Assembly: GCA_944347775.1 (NCBI GenBank)
Contig: CALVMT010000091.1
Location: 1-64,000 of the forward strand
Length of the DNA stretch: 64,000 bases
DNA from: an uncultured Clostridia bacterium
GTDB lineage: Bacteria; Bacillota; Clostridia; Christensenellales; Christensenellaceae
Reading direction: 5' to 3'
The position numbers and the translations under genes are program-made. Shown in pieces: positions 16,544 to 25,682 of the stretch (the stretch's first letter is position 1; each line of letters begins with the position of its first letter). The notes beneath the pieces are model-generated. The model had not been told where the DNA came from and made no database searches. It saw only the letters and a program-made list of their open reading frames with translations.

Positions 16544-18093
16544 AAAATCTCTCCACAATTTTTACTGTTTTTTACATTAGTCAATATTTTTGCTGCATAA
16601 GCTCCCATAAAAAACATGTTGATTAAAATACCAAAGACATGTCCGGCAAAAAAAGCGACAAAAAGCATACAACCTAACGCCATCAAAATCGCACAATTTT
16701 CCAAAGTGAGTAATTGTTTTGGATAAAGAAGCATTCGTATCCCGCCGAGGAAAAGTGCATAGATAAAAGGCCCCATTAGTATCAATACGCCTAAAATACC
16801 AAAAATATAGTATTGATATACATAATCTCGTTCTGTATAAGGAATATTTGTAGTATATCCAAAACCTAAAAAAGTATCTGCTGTGCGATCATTACGCTCT
16901 TTAATGCGTTGAAGTATTTCAATTTTAAAGGAACGTTGGTCGATATTCAGATAACGATCCCGTGATAATACATTTTTCCAAAACTCAACGTCTCCGGAAA
17001 CAGGGTATATTTTCAAATAATCCGACTGTATATAGTAGTTAAATGCATATTGTTCAAGATACTCTTCAAGAGAAAGAGCTTCATATTCACCGGAAGAATT
17101 TTCAATTTCTTCTTTATCTATTTCAGCTTCCGGCCGATCAGACAAATCCGTTTCACTGTTTCTTCGTTTATTGAACTGCCCCGGAGAATAATAGCTTAAT
17201 ATCCCAGCAAAAATAGCAATGGCCAGTAAAATTGGCAAGACACGCAAACGCGGGATTTTTTCTAATTTGCAAAGATGCAAGAACAAAGCAAGAAATAACA
17301 TTGCTCCGAGAGCTAATAAAAATCCCCAAGAAGCGGTACGAGAACCTAACATAATCATTGAAAGTCCTTGCAAAGCAACGAGCAGGCAGTTCGACCATGA
17401 CGGTTTTTTAAAAGCACATAAAATCGTAAATGGACATAAAGAAAATAAAAGAGCGCCGATTTGATTTGCTGATTCAAACCAACCTTTAGATGTATAAGCT
17501 TCAATCTCTATTTCTATCATATCAATAGATAAAGAAGGCCAGGAAAAAATACTACCGGCAATCTGTTTTTTTTCGGTACTATAAGCAACTAATGAAATAC
17601 CAAGAAGATTTGTGACAACAATGATGCCCGAAATAATGCAGACAATAATTTTCATTGTACGGAAAAATAATGCATCGGACACACCGTTTTGAAAAATCAG
17701 AATAGACAGCAGAATAGGGCATAAATATGCGCGAAAAATATAGTAAATCTCTACTACAATATTGATATCTGAAGCAGAATAAATTGTCTGATCAAATTGA
17801 AGCATATTAAGACAGTGTAATATCAAATAACATGCGGTAATTAAGAGATAAAAAAGATAGGGCAGTACTTTTTTTGCAGTTTTGTTTTGAAATATTTGTA
17901 TAGATGAAGCAATAAGAAGAAAAAATAAAAAAAGCAAAATAAAAATTTCTTCTATAGCAAAAGGCCCGATTGAAAGAGTATCCCCCAAAAAGGTTCGATA
18001 AATATCAATTAATGGCTGCATAATAAGGAAGATCATAAATAAAATATCCAACCGAATGCGTGAAGAAAAAATTCGATTTGTTTGTTGTTCCAT
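16540..18093 (-). CDS. O-antigen/polysaccharide polymerase-like membrane protein (Wzy/WaaL type)
   Basis: The chosen start is ATG at 18093, behind AGGAGATC. It shares one base with the upstream TAA stop. The frame stays open to 18174 but without a ribosome site. The about 517-residue protein has roughly ten membrane helices and a large extracytoplasmic loop (about residues 310-420, rich in E, D, Y and K), the topology of Wzy polymerases and O-antigen ligases. It sits between glycosyltransferases and a flippase, so repeat-unit polymerisation is the best inference. Sequence identity in this family is always low. Confidence 0.75.
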   Translation of the reverse strand: MEQQTNRIFSSRIRLDILFMIFLIMQPLIDIYRTFLGDTLSIGPFAIEEIFILLFLFFLLIASSIQIFQNKTAKKVLPYLFYLLITACYLILHCLNMLQFDQTIYSASDINIVVEIYYIFRAYLCPILLSILIFQNGVSDALFFRTMKIIVCIISGIIVVTNLLGISLVAYSTEKKQIAGSIFSWPSLSIDMIEIEIEAYTSKGWFESANQIGALLFSLCPFTILCAFKKPSWSNCLLVALQGLSMIMLGSRTASWGFLLALGAMLFLALFLHLCKLEKIPRLRVLPILLAIAIFAGILSYYSPGQFNKRRNSETDLSDRPEAEIDKEEIENSSGEYEALSLEEYLEQYAFNYYIQSDYLKIYPVSGDVEFWKNVLSRDRYLNIDQRSFKIEILQRIKERNDRTADTFLGFGYTTNIPYTERDYVYQYYIFGILGVLILMGPFIYALFLGGIRMLLYPKQLLTLENCAILMALGCMLFVAFFAGHVFGILINMFFMGAYAAKILTNVKNSKNCGEIL

Positions 18094-19064
18094 TATTTTG
18101 ATCTCCTTAATATCTTTTTTAAATTCTGCATAGTGCGTATTATGCGATACTGTTTGTGATAAAAAAGCAAACACAGAAATTTTTGTTTGCGCGAAGCGTA
18201 TTTTTTAACATATAGGTTTTTACGCCAGCGCGGAAAATATTGGCGCATGGTATCTGCAATTTTATTAAGACCTTCCGTATGAAAAACCTGATAAAACCGC
18301 AAAGAAGTTTCGTAAAGGAAATGAGAAAAGAATAAATATTCTGTTTCCTGTGGAAAGGCCGGATATAGATTTTGATAAATTAAAGCGATAGCTTTCCACA
18401 TATCGTACCATTTAGGGCGAAAATCTGAATGACGCATTGTAGAATTATCAGATTGGAAATAAAAATAAGCGGGCTGCTTAATATAGTAAATTCGCTTTGC
18501 ATATAGAGCAAATTGTGGAAATAAAGCAAAATCCTCATACCAAATTTTTTCCGGAAAAGCAAGACCATGTTTTTGCCACATATCCAGACGAAAGATCTTG
18601 TTACAGGGAGAAGGAGAAGAAAGAAGATATTCTTCTGCAGTCAAAAATCGAGGTGAAGAAATCTGTGGCATTGATTGGAAAGCTTGTAGTCTGGAACCAT
18701 AATCGGTGAACCAATCAAAAAGCAAAATGTCACAATGATGTTGGTCGGCAAGAGCAATTAATGAAGAGTAGCAATTCTTTTCAACGTAATCATCACTGTC
18801 AACAAAAGTAATATACTCACCTAAAGCTGCTTGTACACCAAGATTACGGGCTGCTCCTTGCCCGCTGTTTGGTTGACTAAACAAACGGATCCGATCAGGA
18901 TACTTCGCTTGATAAGTTTGCATAATTTCATATGAACGATCGGTACTGCCATCATTAATTAAAAGGATTTCATAAGACGGAAGATTCTGTGCCAGTAAAC
19001 TGTCAATACAACGGTTAAGATACTTTTCAACGTTATATACTGGAACGATAATGCTTAACTTCAT
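18093..19064 (-). CDS. Family 2 glycosyltransferase
   Basis: This is a 323-residue GT2 enzyme and the first gene of the leftward glycan operon. It has LSIIVPVYNVEKYLNRCIDS, INDGSTDRS, GQGAARNLGVQAALGEY, TFVDSDDYV and, near residue 160, WYEDFALFPQFALY. It is the closest relative within the window of the transferase at 14428-15387. The start ATG at 19064 follows AAGGAGC. Its upstream region (19065-19406) is shared with the divergent glycosyltransferase gene. Confidence 0.88.
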   Translation of the reverse strand: MKLSIIVPVYNVEKYLNRCIDSLLAQNLPSYEILLINDGSTDRSYEIMQTYQAKYPDRIRLFSQPNSGQGAARNLGVQAALGEYITFVDSDDYVEKNCYSSLIALADQHHCDILLFDWFTDYGSRLQAFQSMPQISSPRFLTAEEYLLSSPSPCNKIFRLDMWQKHGLAFPEKIWYEDFALFPQFALYAKRIYYIKQPAYFYFQSDNSTMRHSDFRPKWYDMWKAIALIYQNLYPAFPQETEYLFFSHFLYETSLRFYQVFHTEGLNKIADTMRQYFPRWRKNLYVKKYASRKQKFLCLLFYHKQYRIIRTMQNLKKILRRSK

Positions 19065-19406
19065 GAATGCTCCTTATAAAATAAAATCTATTTCAACTTT
19101 TCTGCAGTAGGTTTTTGCTTAAAATATTAAATTTATTTTTGACTTAAGTGTTTTTAAAACAACTATCAATTAAATTTTGATTTGTTGAAATAAATTTGTA
19201 CCTTTTATAGTAGAAAAAATAGTTTATTTTTGTTAAAAATATATTTTATTTAATAATTTGTGCAAAATTTCAACTCATTATAACATATTTCCCCAAAAAG
19301 TCAACGAAAGCCGTCGACTGGGAGAAATCCAGAAATTGACCTAAAATTAAAGATATGTTAAAATAAAATAAATGGAGGTATTCTGCGCATAAGTAAAAAC
19401 AAAAAA
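19065..19406. other. AT-rich divergent intergenic region
   Basis: These 342 bases separate two divergent glycosyltransferase genes. Most is AT-rich, with a GC-richer stretch GCCGTCGACTGGGAG around 19309-19323. I see no ORF of substance and no clear hairpin. It should contain promoters in both directions. Confidence 0.5.
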
Positions 19407-20522
19407 ATGGCGCAGATTTTTATTTTAATGGCAGAATCCAATCCCTTAATTAGTATTATTGTACCGGCGTATAATGCAGAAGCATATTTGCCGGAAACTT
19501 TGGATAGTATTTTTTTACAAGAGGTTTCTTTTCCTTTAGAAGTAATTGTAATCAATGATGGCTCAACTGATTCAACGCTTTCCTTACTCCAGAAGTATAA
19601 ATTGGAATATCAAAATCTTACTGTAATCACTACCGAAAATAAAGGACCAGCTAATGCGCGCAATGAAGGCATACAGGCTGCATTGGGAAAATATTTGATG
19701 TTTGTAGATAGTGATGACGCCCTAAAAAAACCATCATTGGAAGAACTAGCTCAATTTCTGAAACAAAGAGAGATAGATCTGGTTATTTTTGGGTTTCAGA
19801 TTTTTAATCAACAGAGTCAAAAAGAATTTTCTTATATTTACGAATCGGTCTATCTTGATTCACCTGAAATGATAGGTGAACATCTGCTTTTACTTTATCA
19901 AAAAAATATGTTGAATCAGATTTGGAATAAAGTATATCGGCGAGAGATGATTATAAAAAACAAAATTTCTTTTTTGCCCTTTCATTATGGGGAAGATCGC
20001 CTATTTGTTTTTGAGGTGTTAAAGCATGCAAGGAGTATTCAAGTGCTTAATAACGCCTACTATTATTATTACATGCGAAATAATGATAGTTTGGTGAATA
20101 AATATTACGAAGATAAATTTAAAGTTTGTTGTCTGATTGACCAGAGAATTATTGATTTAGCAAAACAGTATCAGGCAATAAATGTGGAAAAAATGGAAAT
20201 ACTAAATTATATGTATGTTAAGAGCGTAATATCCTGTACAACGAACCTGCATAGCAGGACGTGCCCACTTTTGCATAGGCAAAAAAGAAAAGTTCTAAAA
20301 GAAATTATTAATTATCCACGAGTTATTCAAGCTCTTGAAGATCTTCCAAAACAAGCGGATCGGAAATTTTTGTTGCTAGCCAAGGTGCTTTCTTTGCAAA
20401 GCGTGACTATTCTTTACTTTGTTACTTTTTGGGCGACTAAAATAATGAAAATTGCACCAACTGCTTTTATGAAAGCGAAACATGCGGAAAATCTGATTAA
20501 GGAATCTGATGAAAATAAGTAG
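19407..20522 (+). CDS. Family 2 glycosyltransferase, divergently transcribed
   Basis: The 371-residue GT2 protein has ISIIVPAYNAEAYLPETLDS, INDGSTDST, GPANARNEGIQAALGKY, MFVDSDDAL and a FHYGEDRLFVFEV base motif near residue 198. The best ribosome site, GGAGG at 19374-19378, lies 28 bases before this ATG, too far to serve it. The frame is open upstream through ATT 19380, CTG 19383 and ATA 19389, so a non-ATG start adding up to nine residues is possible. ATG 19428 is another option. It runs opposite to the main glycan cluster and ends at a perfect palindrome. Confidence 0.85.
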   Translation: MAQIFILMAESNPLISIIVPAYNAEAYLPETLDSIFLQEVSFPLEVIVINDGSTDSTLSLLQKYKLEYQNLTVITTENKGPANARNEGIQAALGKYLMFVDSDDALKKPSLEELAQFLKQREIDLVIFGFQIFNQQSQKEFSYIYESVYLDSPEMIGEHLLLLYQKNMLNQIWNKVYRREMIIKNKISFLPFHYGEDRLFVFEVLKHARSIQVLNNAYYYYYMRNNDSLVNKYYEDKFKVCCLIDQRIIDLAKQYQAINVEKMEILNYMYVKSVISCTTNLHSRTCPLLHRQKRKVLKEIINYPRVIQALEDLPKQADRKFLLLAKVLSLQSVTILYFVTFWATKIMKIAPTAFMKAKHAENLIKESDENK

Positions 20523-20544
20523 CGGTTCATGTTACTTTTCAAGG

Positions 20545-20591
20545 TATAGAAGAACCAAGAACGGAAAATTTCCGTTCTTGGTTCTTCTATA
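20545..20591. repeat. 47-bp perfect palindrome (23-bp arms, one central base)
   Basis: TATAGAAGAACCAAGAACGG and its exact complement flank a central A within GGAAAATTTCC. It lies between convergent genes: the glycosyltransferase ends at 20522 and cotJC ends at 20613. A bidirectional terminator is the default reading, but there is no proper U tract on either side and the stem is unusually long and perfect. Confidence 0.75.
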
Positions 20592-20612
20592 TCATATATA
20601 TTTAAAAATGAG

Positions 20613-21197
20613 TTAGCGTTTAATTGATCGTATTTGATGTTGCGCCATATAATCATTTAAAATATTTAGTGCTTCACCGAAACGCTGATAATGGACGATT
20701 TCACGTTCCCTTAAAAACTGTAATGGCCCTAGAATCTGAGGATCATCACAAAAGCGCATGACACCTTCGTAACCTGCTCGCGCTTTTTGTTCTGCAGCCA
20801 TATTGTTTGTAATATCTGCAATAGGATCGCCTGTTGTGCCGACATAAGCAGCATTCCATGGGTAGCCATTTTGATTTTGCGGGAAGGGGCAGCAATTATG
20901 ATCGGCGACCCATCCTTCCATCCCTGCTTCACGCAATTCGTCGATAGAAGCATCGGTCAACATCTTTTTTATCATAATACTTAACATTTCCACATGACTT
21001 AACTCTTCAGTACCAATGTCTGTCAGAATGGCAACAACTTCAGGACTAGGCATGCAATAGCGCTGATTGAGATAAGTCAAACTCGCTGTAAGTTCGCCAT
21101 TTGCCCCGCCAAGCAACATGGCAATTAATTTGGCCATACGGGGGTTTGGGCGGATATCACCCAAAGGGTAAATTAATTTTTTTTCATAGATCCACAT
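20613..21197 (-). CDS. cotJC: Spore coat protein CotJC (manganese-catalase-like)
   Basis: The chosen start is ATG at 21197, overlapping the cotJB stop (TAATG). The frame is open further upstream but without a ribosome site. The 194-residue protein opens MWIYEKKLIYPL, as CotJC proteins do. It has the ferritin-like di-manganese helices: GELTASLTYLNQRY, IGTEELSHVEML (E-x-x-H), NMAAEQKARAGYE and REREIVHYQRF (E-x-x-H). CotJC is a Mn-catalase-family protein of the inner spore coat. Third gene of cotJABC. Confidence 0.95.
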   Translation of the reverse strand: MWIYEKKLIYPLGDIRPNPRMAKLIAMLLGGANGELTASLTYLNQRYCMPSPEVVAILTDIGTEELSHVEMLSIMIKKMLTDASIDELREAGMEGWVADHNCCPFPQNQNGYPWNAAYVGTTGDPIADITNNMAAEQKARAGYEGVMRFCDDPQILGPLQFLREREIVHYQRFGEALNILNDYMAQHQIRSIKR

Positions 21198-21532
21198 TAT
21201 TCTTCTTCCTCCTCCTCCATATTGTGGCCGTCTTGCCAGGGCCAATCGGCGTGTACCCATTTCCATTCACCACGGCTGACGGAATTCCCGAAATTTGCTA
21301 ACGGACCATAGTTTTTTACATACAATTCTTTTAAGGCAGCAAGTTGCTCTGCATAACAATTATAGTCAGCAAGTGCATGTTGATCATCGGGATGTGTATC
21401 TAAAAATAAGTTGATATCAATGCAAATAAATTCGCATTCGGCGATTTGCTGCATTAGATGCTGCTTCTGACTGACAACAGGAGCAGATTCTTTTGAGCGA
21501 TATTTGCAGCTTTCGTATTCGTTAGGCATCAT
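21197..21532 (-). CDS. cotJB: Spore coat protein CotJB
   Basis: The 111-residue protein contains the CotJB core: a helix-forming segment with CEFICIDINLFLDTHPDDQHAL (about 33-54), ADYNCYAEQL, and the C-terminal YGPLANFGNS with WKWVHADWPW. It ends in a run of six glutamates. The stop overlaps the cotJC start. CotJB helps assemble CotJA and CotJC into the coat. Its first codons overlap the end of cotJA. Confidence 0.93.
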   Translation of the reverse strand: MMPNEYESCKYRSKESAPVVSQKQHLMQQIAECEFICIDINLFLDTHPDDQHALADYNCYAEQLAALKELYVKNYGPLANFGNSVSRGEWKWVHADWPWQDGHNMEEEEEE

Positions 21533-21786
21533 TCTACCTCCTTACAGCAGGGATTTACCGTAGAGTAGGGCATATATAAATCGTTAAAGAAAGTGCCTCT
21601 GCGTAACGCGACGGTCGGAGAAGCACAGTTAGAAAATGTTTGTGGTACAACATATGCTTTAGCATATAAATTTGTACGTTCAGCGTCAGCAAAAAAATTG
21701 ACTCGATTGCAATTTTGTTCAGTGGCAGCACAAGTTGGTGCTTTGGAAAAAGCACTGAACATATAGCTGGTTTCGTTCATGCTCAT
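21529..21786 (-). CDS. cotJA: Spore coat-associated protein CotJA
   Basis: The 85-residue protein carries the CotJA hallmark near the C-terminus, LRRGTFFNDLYMPYS, followed by CCKEVE. The N-terminal part is rich in Cys, Asn and Ala and less conserved. AAGGAGGTTCCC precedes ATG 21786. First gene of cotJABC, which in Bacillus is transcribed in the mother cell under sigma-E. A CATAATTT at 21847-21854 (minus strand) could be a sigma-E type -10, but I see no convincing -35. Confidence 0.88.
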   Translation of the reverse strand: MSMNETSYMFSAFSKAPTCAATEQNCNRVNFFADAERTNLYAKAYVVPQTFSNCASPTVALRRGTFFNDLYMPYSTVNPCCKEVE

Positions 21787-21990
21787 AAAGGGAACCTCCT
21801 TGTTAATACATTTTGTTAAGGATAGTATATAAATATGGGGAAAGTGAAATTATGTGCATAGTGTCATATATGGAATAAATGTAAACATTCTTTTATAATT
21901 ACGTCAAAACACCAATAGAATCAAATTTGCAGCATTGTAAAAAATAATTGAGAGATGCTATAATAAGCTAATCATAAAAGGGGAATCAAT

Positions 21991-22839
21991 ATGTTTGGGT
22001 ATATTTTGATTGATAAGCCGGAAATGAGAATAAAGGATTATCATATCTATAGAAGTTATTATTGCGGACTTTGCAGGGCAATCGCTTCTTATGGGCAGTG
22101 TGCTCGATGGTTGCTTAATTATGATTGTGTTTTTCTCTATCTTTTATTAAGTGCGTTGCAGCATAAGCCGGTTAGAACAGAACGAAAAAAATGTATGTTA
22201 CATCCAACACGTAAAGAAAATATCATTTTTGATGATCCTGCTGACTATACAGCTGCGGTAAATATTTTATTGGGAGTAGCTGATCTGCAGGACAAAAAAA
22301 AGGATAAACAGATTCTTATTTCAGGCACGGCGCTAATGATGATGAAAAGCGCCAATATAAAGGCGAAAGAAAAATATCCTTTTTTGGATGGGGTAATTCA
22401 GAAAAATCTTGAAGAATTGGCAAAATTGGAAGAAGCCAGAGAAAAAGATATTGATCGGGCTGCAGACCCCTTTGCTCAACTGCTGGCAGAGATATTTACT
22501 TCTTATTTTGTGGACAAGAAAGAAGTCTTACATGAGTTGGGGTACCAACTTGGACGATGGATTTATTTGGCTGATGCATGGGAAGACCGTATAGAAGACA
22601 GACAAAAAAAACGCTATAATATATTTATAGAAAAATTTGATCAGACGGAAAACGAAGCAAAAGAAAGTGCGGAGTTTAATCTAAAAAGTGCAGTGAACGC
22701 TGCAATTTTGGCATATGACTTATTGGAGTTACAAAAAAATCGGGAAATTTTGGATAATATCATGTATCATGGTATGATAAAAAAAACCGAGGCGATCTTG
22801 CAAGGAGAAAAGGAAAATAAACGATATGGATCCGTATAA
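21991..22839 (+). CDS. DUF5685 family protein
   Basis: The 282-residue protein matches the DUF5685 pattern. It opens [17 protein letters not shown], then [17 protein letters not shown] with the C-x-x-C pair (about 27-30). [16 protein letters not shown] follows, then a further Cys in [10 protein letters not shown], and the helical [18 protein letters not shown] region (about 189-206) rich in D, E and N. In Clostridia this gene is regularly followed by a DnaJ-domain gene, as here, where the next ORF overlaps it by 14 bases. The acidic helices resemble a metal- or diphosphate-binding all-alpha fold. Biochemical function unknown. Confidence 0.85.
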   Translation: MFGYILIDKPEMRIKDYHIYRSYYCGLCRAIASYGQCARWLLNYDCVFLYLLLSALQHKPVRTERKKCMLHPTRKENIIFDDPADYTAAVNILLGVADLQDKKKDKQILISGTALMMMKSANIKAKEKYPFLDGVIQKNLEELAKLEEAREKDIDRAADPFAQLLAEIFTSYFVDKKEVLHELGYQLGRWIYLADAWEDRIEDRQKKRYNIFIEKFDQTENEAKESAEFNLKSAVNAAILAYDLLELQKNREILDNIMYHGMIKKTEAILQGEKENKRYGSV

Positions 22840-23419
22840 AATATTGGGAGTATCCCCTTCGGCCACTGATGATGAAATAAAATCGGCTTATCGAAAATTG
22901 GTAAAGAAATATCATCCAGACCGCTATACCGATAGTGTTTTAAAAAATCAAGCTGCAGAAAAAATTAAAGAAATCAATGCTGCATACGCAGAAATTCAGC
23001 GTATACGTAGCGGTTCACAAGACAATGCAAATGGATATAGCCGCGCTTCTTATGGGGGATATACTTCTTATAGCAGCAATCCAAAGTATAATGTTGTCCG
23101 TGCACGTATTCATATGGGTGATTTAAACGCTGCAGAAGTATTGCTGGATTCGATGACGGAACAGGATGCGGAATGGCATTATTTGAAAGGGATTATCTTA
23201 TTGCGAAAAGGATGGCAGGATGGAGCACGCCAACATTTTGCTAGAGCTTATGAAATGCAACCGAATAATCGAGAATATGCGAGGGCATATCAGTCCATTA
23301 ATCAAATGGGCGGATTTGGTCATTATTATAGCAATTCGGCAAATAATGATTGCAGTGTATGTGATGTTTGTACCGGAATGATGCTGTTGGATTTATGTTG
23401 CGGACGGAATTGTTGTTGA
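22826..23419 (+). CDS. DnaJ-domain protein with Cys-rich C-terminus
   Basis: The J-domain occupies residues 1-60 and opens [19 protein letters not shown]. It has the essential HPD motif in [10 protein letters not shown] (about 31-33). A Gly/Ser/Tyr-rich linker follows, then a short helical, TPR-like segment ([20 protein letters not shown]). The tail holds eight cysteines ([20 protein letters not shown]). Classical DnaJ zinc fingers are absent. The protein could recruit DnaK to a substrate. The Cys-rich tail suggests metal binding or membrane association. Overlap with the DUF5685 gene suggests the two products act together. Confidence 0.88.
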   Translation: MDPYKILGVSPSATDDEIKSAYRKLVKKYHPDRYTDSVLKNQAAEKIKEINAAYAEIQRIRSGSQDNANGYSRASYGGYTSYSSNPKYNVVRARIHMGDLNAAEVLLDSMTEQDAEWHYLKGIILLRKGWQDGARQHFARAYEMQPNNREYARAYQSINQMGGFGHYYSNSANNDCSVCDVCTGMMLLDLCCGRNCC

Positions 23420-23434
23420 ATTGAGGAGGAAGAA

Positions 23435-23959
23435 ATGCGCGATTTGTCAAAAAAATCCTTTCAAACAAGCTTAGGTGCCATGTTGTGTGTATTATCTTTG
23501 TTGGCATTATATCTTTCTGCAGTATTGCCTGCAGGGCGCATTACACTTTATTTTCTTAGCGGGATATTTATTGCGCCACTATTATTTGAAAGGCAACCCA
23601 AAGCGGCATTACTTGTTTATTTGGCAACAAGTCTGCTCAGCCTGCTCATTATGCCCGGAGCAATTTTTAGTGTGCCATATATTCTGTTATTTGGACATTA
23701 CGGTATCGGCAAATATTTAATAGAAGAAAATTGTAAAAGAAGGAGATCCTATTTCTATAAATGGATTTATTATAACATTTGTATTGTTTTTATTTATTTT
23801 TTGTGTTTTGAAATAATTGCAGGAGATTTTTTGCGTAAATTGGCTCTGCCGTGGCTAATTGTATGTGCGCAAATTGCATTTCTTATTTATGATTTTCTTT
23901 ATTCAAGAGCGGTTTTTTTATACAAAAGATATATTCGCCGTGCGCTGATGGGGAGTTAA
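23435..23959 (+). CDS. Small polytopic membrane protein of unknown function
   Basis: The 174-residue protein has about five hydrophobic helices, at roughly residues 11-32, 36-52, 55-75, 107-127 and 133-152. The interruptions and the C-terminal end (SRAVFLYKRYIRRAL) are basic. I do not recognise a named family; the size and spacing resemble small integral membrane proteins such as DUF2232-like or ECF-like proteins. It lies in a rightward run between the DnaJ-domain gene (15-base gap, GAGGAGGAAG ribosome site) and an FHA gene. Confidence 0.65.
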   Translation: MRDLSKKSFQTSLGAMLCVLSLLALYLSAVLPAGRITLYFLSGIFIAPLLFERQPKAALLVYLATSLLSLLIMPGAIFSVPYILLFGHYGIGKYLIEENCKRRRSYFYKWIYYNICIVFIYFLCFEIIAGDFLRKLALPWLIVCAQIAFLIYDFLYSRAVFLYKRYIRRALMGS

Positions 23960-23973
23960 AATGAGGAAAGAAA

Positions 23974-24432
23974 ATGCTGGATTCTATTTATAAAATTATG
24001 GCCACAGGTATGAGATTTTGGTTCCTTTTTTTGGCCATTTTGATTGTTATTTTATTAATTGCGGTTTCCAGGAAAGAATATCGTGAGCGAAAGGCTGTAT
24101 TAGGCGAGATTGGCCAATATATTGGATATTTGGAAATTGTTGGAGGTTTGCCGGAAGCACAGGGTACTAGAATTGGTATAGCAAGTGAAAATACAATCGG
24201 TAGCGGAAGAGGGGCTGATATCGTTATCCGTCACCCGTCTGTTCAACGGGTGCATGCAATGATTTATATGAAAGATAGAGCCCTGATTCTTTCTCCATTG
24301 ACTAAAGGTGTTACGCAAATTAATGGACGAAGGGCCAATAATGCTTATGAAGTTCATACAGGAGATGTGATTACGTTTGGCGATGTATCGGCAAAAGTAT
24401 TTATTCGGCCGGAATTGGAGCGTATAGTGTGA
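23974..24432 (+). CDS. Membrane-anchored FHA-domain protein
   Basis: The 152-residue protein has one N-terminal transmembrane helix (about 12-32) and a C-terminal FHA domain (about 68-145). The FHA signature residues are present: IGSGRGADIVIRHPSVQRVHA (Gly-x-Gly-Arg, then Ser-Val-x-Arg-x-His), and later a conserved Asn in QINGRRANN. FHA domains bind phosphothreonine. It overlaps the start of the FtsW-like gene, and in many Clostridia an FHA protein precedes this FtsW/PBP pair. A role in Ser/Thr-kinase control of peptidoglycan synthesis is inferred. Confidence 0.88.
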   Translation: MLDSIYKIMATGMRFWFLFLAILIVILLIAVSRKEYRERKAVLGEIGQYIGYLEIVGGLPEAQGTRIGIASENTIGSGRGADIVIRHPSVQRVHAMIYMKDRALILSPLTKGVTQINGRRANNAYEVHTGDVITFGDVSAKVFIRPELERIV

Positions 24433-25682
24433 TGAAAATATCCAGAAGAAGTACTAAGGCAATTTTATTTTTGCAACAGATTTTTATATTGTCAGCTTTT
24501 GGATTATTAACTATTCAAAATGGAAATTTGGATTTTATGGCAATCGCAATGGGTGTAGCTCTTTGCGTCTTCAATTTGTTGCAATATAATATTTTAAAAG
24601 CGGCTTTTCGACACATGGATCGTTTTGTTCTGTTGGCTGCGCAATTCTTATGGTCTGTGGGAATTATTGTAATATATCGAATAAATCCGGAGTATGCATT
24701 TAAACAAGGTATTATTTTATTTGGCAGTACTATTGTCAGTGTGATTGTTATGCTGGTTATTCGAAAGAGCCATGATTTTGGCAAATGGAATTGGCTGTTT
24801 ATGTTACTGGCAATTGCTCTTTTGGGAAGCACATTAATTCTTTCTAAAACGATTGGTGGAGCGAAAAACTGGATTGATTTAAAGATCTTTTCCTTTCAAC
24901 CGAGCGAATTTGCCAAAATTCTTTTTATTATGGGTTCTGCTTATTTTCTTTCTACAAGAGAAAAATTATTTTCTTTTTTCCCTTATATTTTATTTACTGG
25001 AATTTGTGTTATTCTTTTGGTTGCGGCAAAAGAATTGGGGACAGGCCTATTATTATGCGGAACTTTTTTAATTTTATTTTTTGCTGCCACAGGTCGTATA
25101 TTTCTTACCTTAATTGGTGTAGGAGTATTTGGAGTCGGCGCATATGCAAGCTATCATATTTTTTCTCATGTGCGGACAAGAGTGGAAGTATGGCTGGATC
25201 CATGGTCTAGTTATAATGACCAAGGATATCAAATTGTGCAAGGTTTAATGGCATTGGCCAGTGGGGGATTATTTGGTGTCGGCTTGGGTAATGGTATGCC
25301 AAATGTAATTCCGGCAAGCCATACGGATTACATTTTTAGCGTGATTGGTGAAGAGTTTGGGATATTGTTTGCTGCGGTGGTCATTGTATTTTATTTGGTT
25401 TTTATTGTAAGAGGCATGTTGATTGCATTAAACGCTGAAAATATTTATGATGCATTATTGGTTTTTGGATGCACATGTATGCTTTCTTTACAAGGCTTTA
25501 TTATTATTGGAGGAGTCATCAAATTGATCCCGCTTACAGGGATTACGTTGCCCTTTATTAGTTATGGAGGGAGTTCATTACTTTCCTCAATGATACAGTT
25601 GGGTATAATTGAAGGTGTAGCGATTAAGAATGGAAAAAAGGAAGAAAAAGAATTGCGCATGATGGGAGCGGATGTTCTATGA
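24432..25682 (+). CDS. FtsW/RodA/SpoVE-family glycosyltransferase
   Basis: The 416-residue SEDS protein has about ten membrane helices. Conserved segments include GGAKNWIDL (about 143-151), FQPSEFAKI, WLDPWSSYNDQGYQIVQGLMALASGG (about 255-280), ASHTDYIFSVIGEEFG, and LPFISYGGSS near the C-terminus. SEDS proteins polymerise glycan strands from lipid II with a partner class B PBP, and that partner is encoded immediately downstream with overlapping start and stop. Cell division, elongation or sporulation use cannot be told apart from sequence. The start is ATG 24432; a GTG three bases earlier is the alternative. Confidence 0.93.
   Translation: MKISRRSTKAILFLQQIFILSAFGLLTIQNGNLDFMAIAMGVALCVFNLLQYNILKAAFRHMDRFVLLAAQFLWSVGIIVIYRINPEYAFKQGIILFGSTIVSVIVMLVIRKSHDFGKWNWLFMLLAIALLGSTLILSKTIGGAKNWIDLKIFSFQPSEFAKILFIMGSAYFLSTREKLFSFFPYILFTGICVILLVAAKELGTGLLLCGTFLILFFAATGRIFLTLIGVGVFGVGAYASYHIFSHVRTRVEVWLDPWSSYNDQGYQIVQGLMALASGGLFGVGLGNGMPNVIPASHTDYIFSVIGEEFGILFAAVVIVFYLVFIVRGMLIALNAENIYDALLVFGCTCMLSLQGFIIIGGVIKLIPLTGITLPFISYGGSSLLSSMIQLGIIEGVAIKNGKKEEKELRMMGADVL

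Noticed and set aside
16544..16558. Longer start for the GT4 enzyme
   Set aside because: The ATG at 16543 overlaps the upstream stop as ATGA and begins exactly at the conserved MKIVFLQN strand.
21198..21266. N-terminal extension of CotJC
   Set aside because: It would overlap cotJB by 70 bases and lacks a ribosome site; CotJC proteins begin at the MWIYEKKL position.
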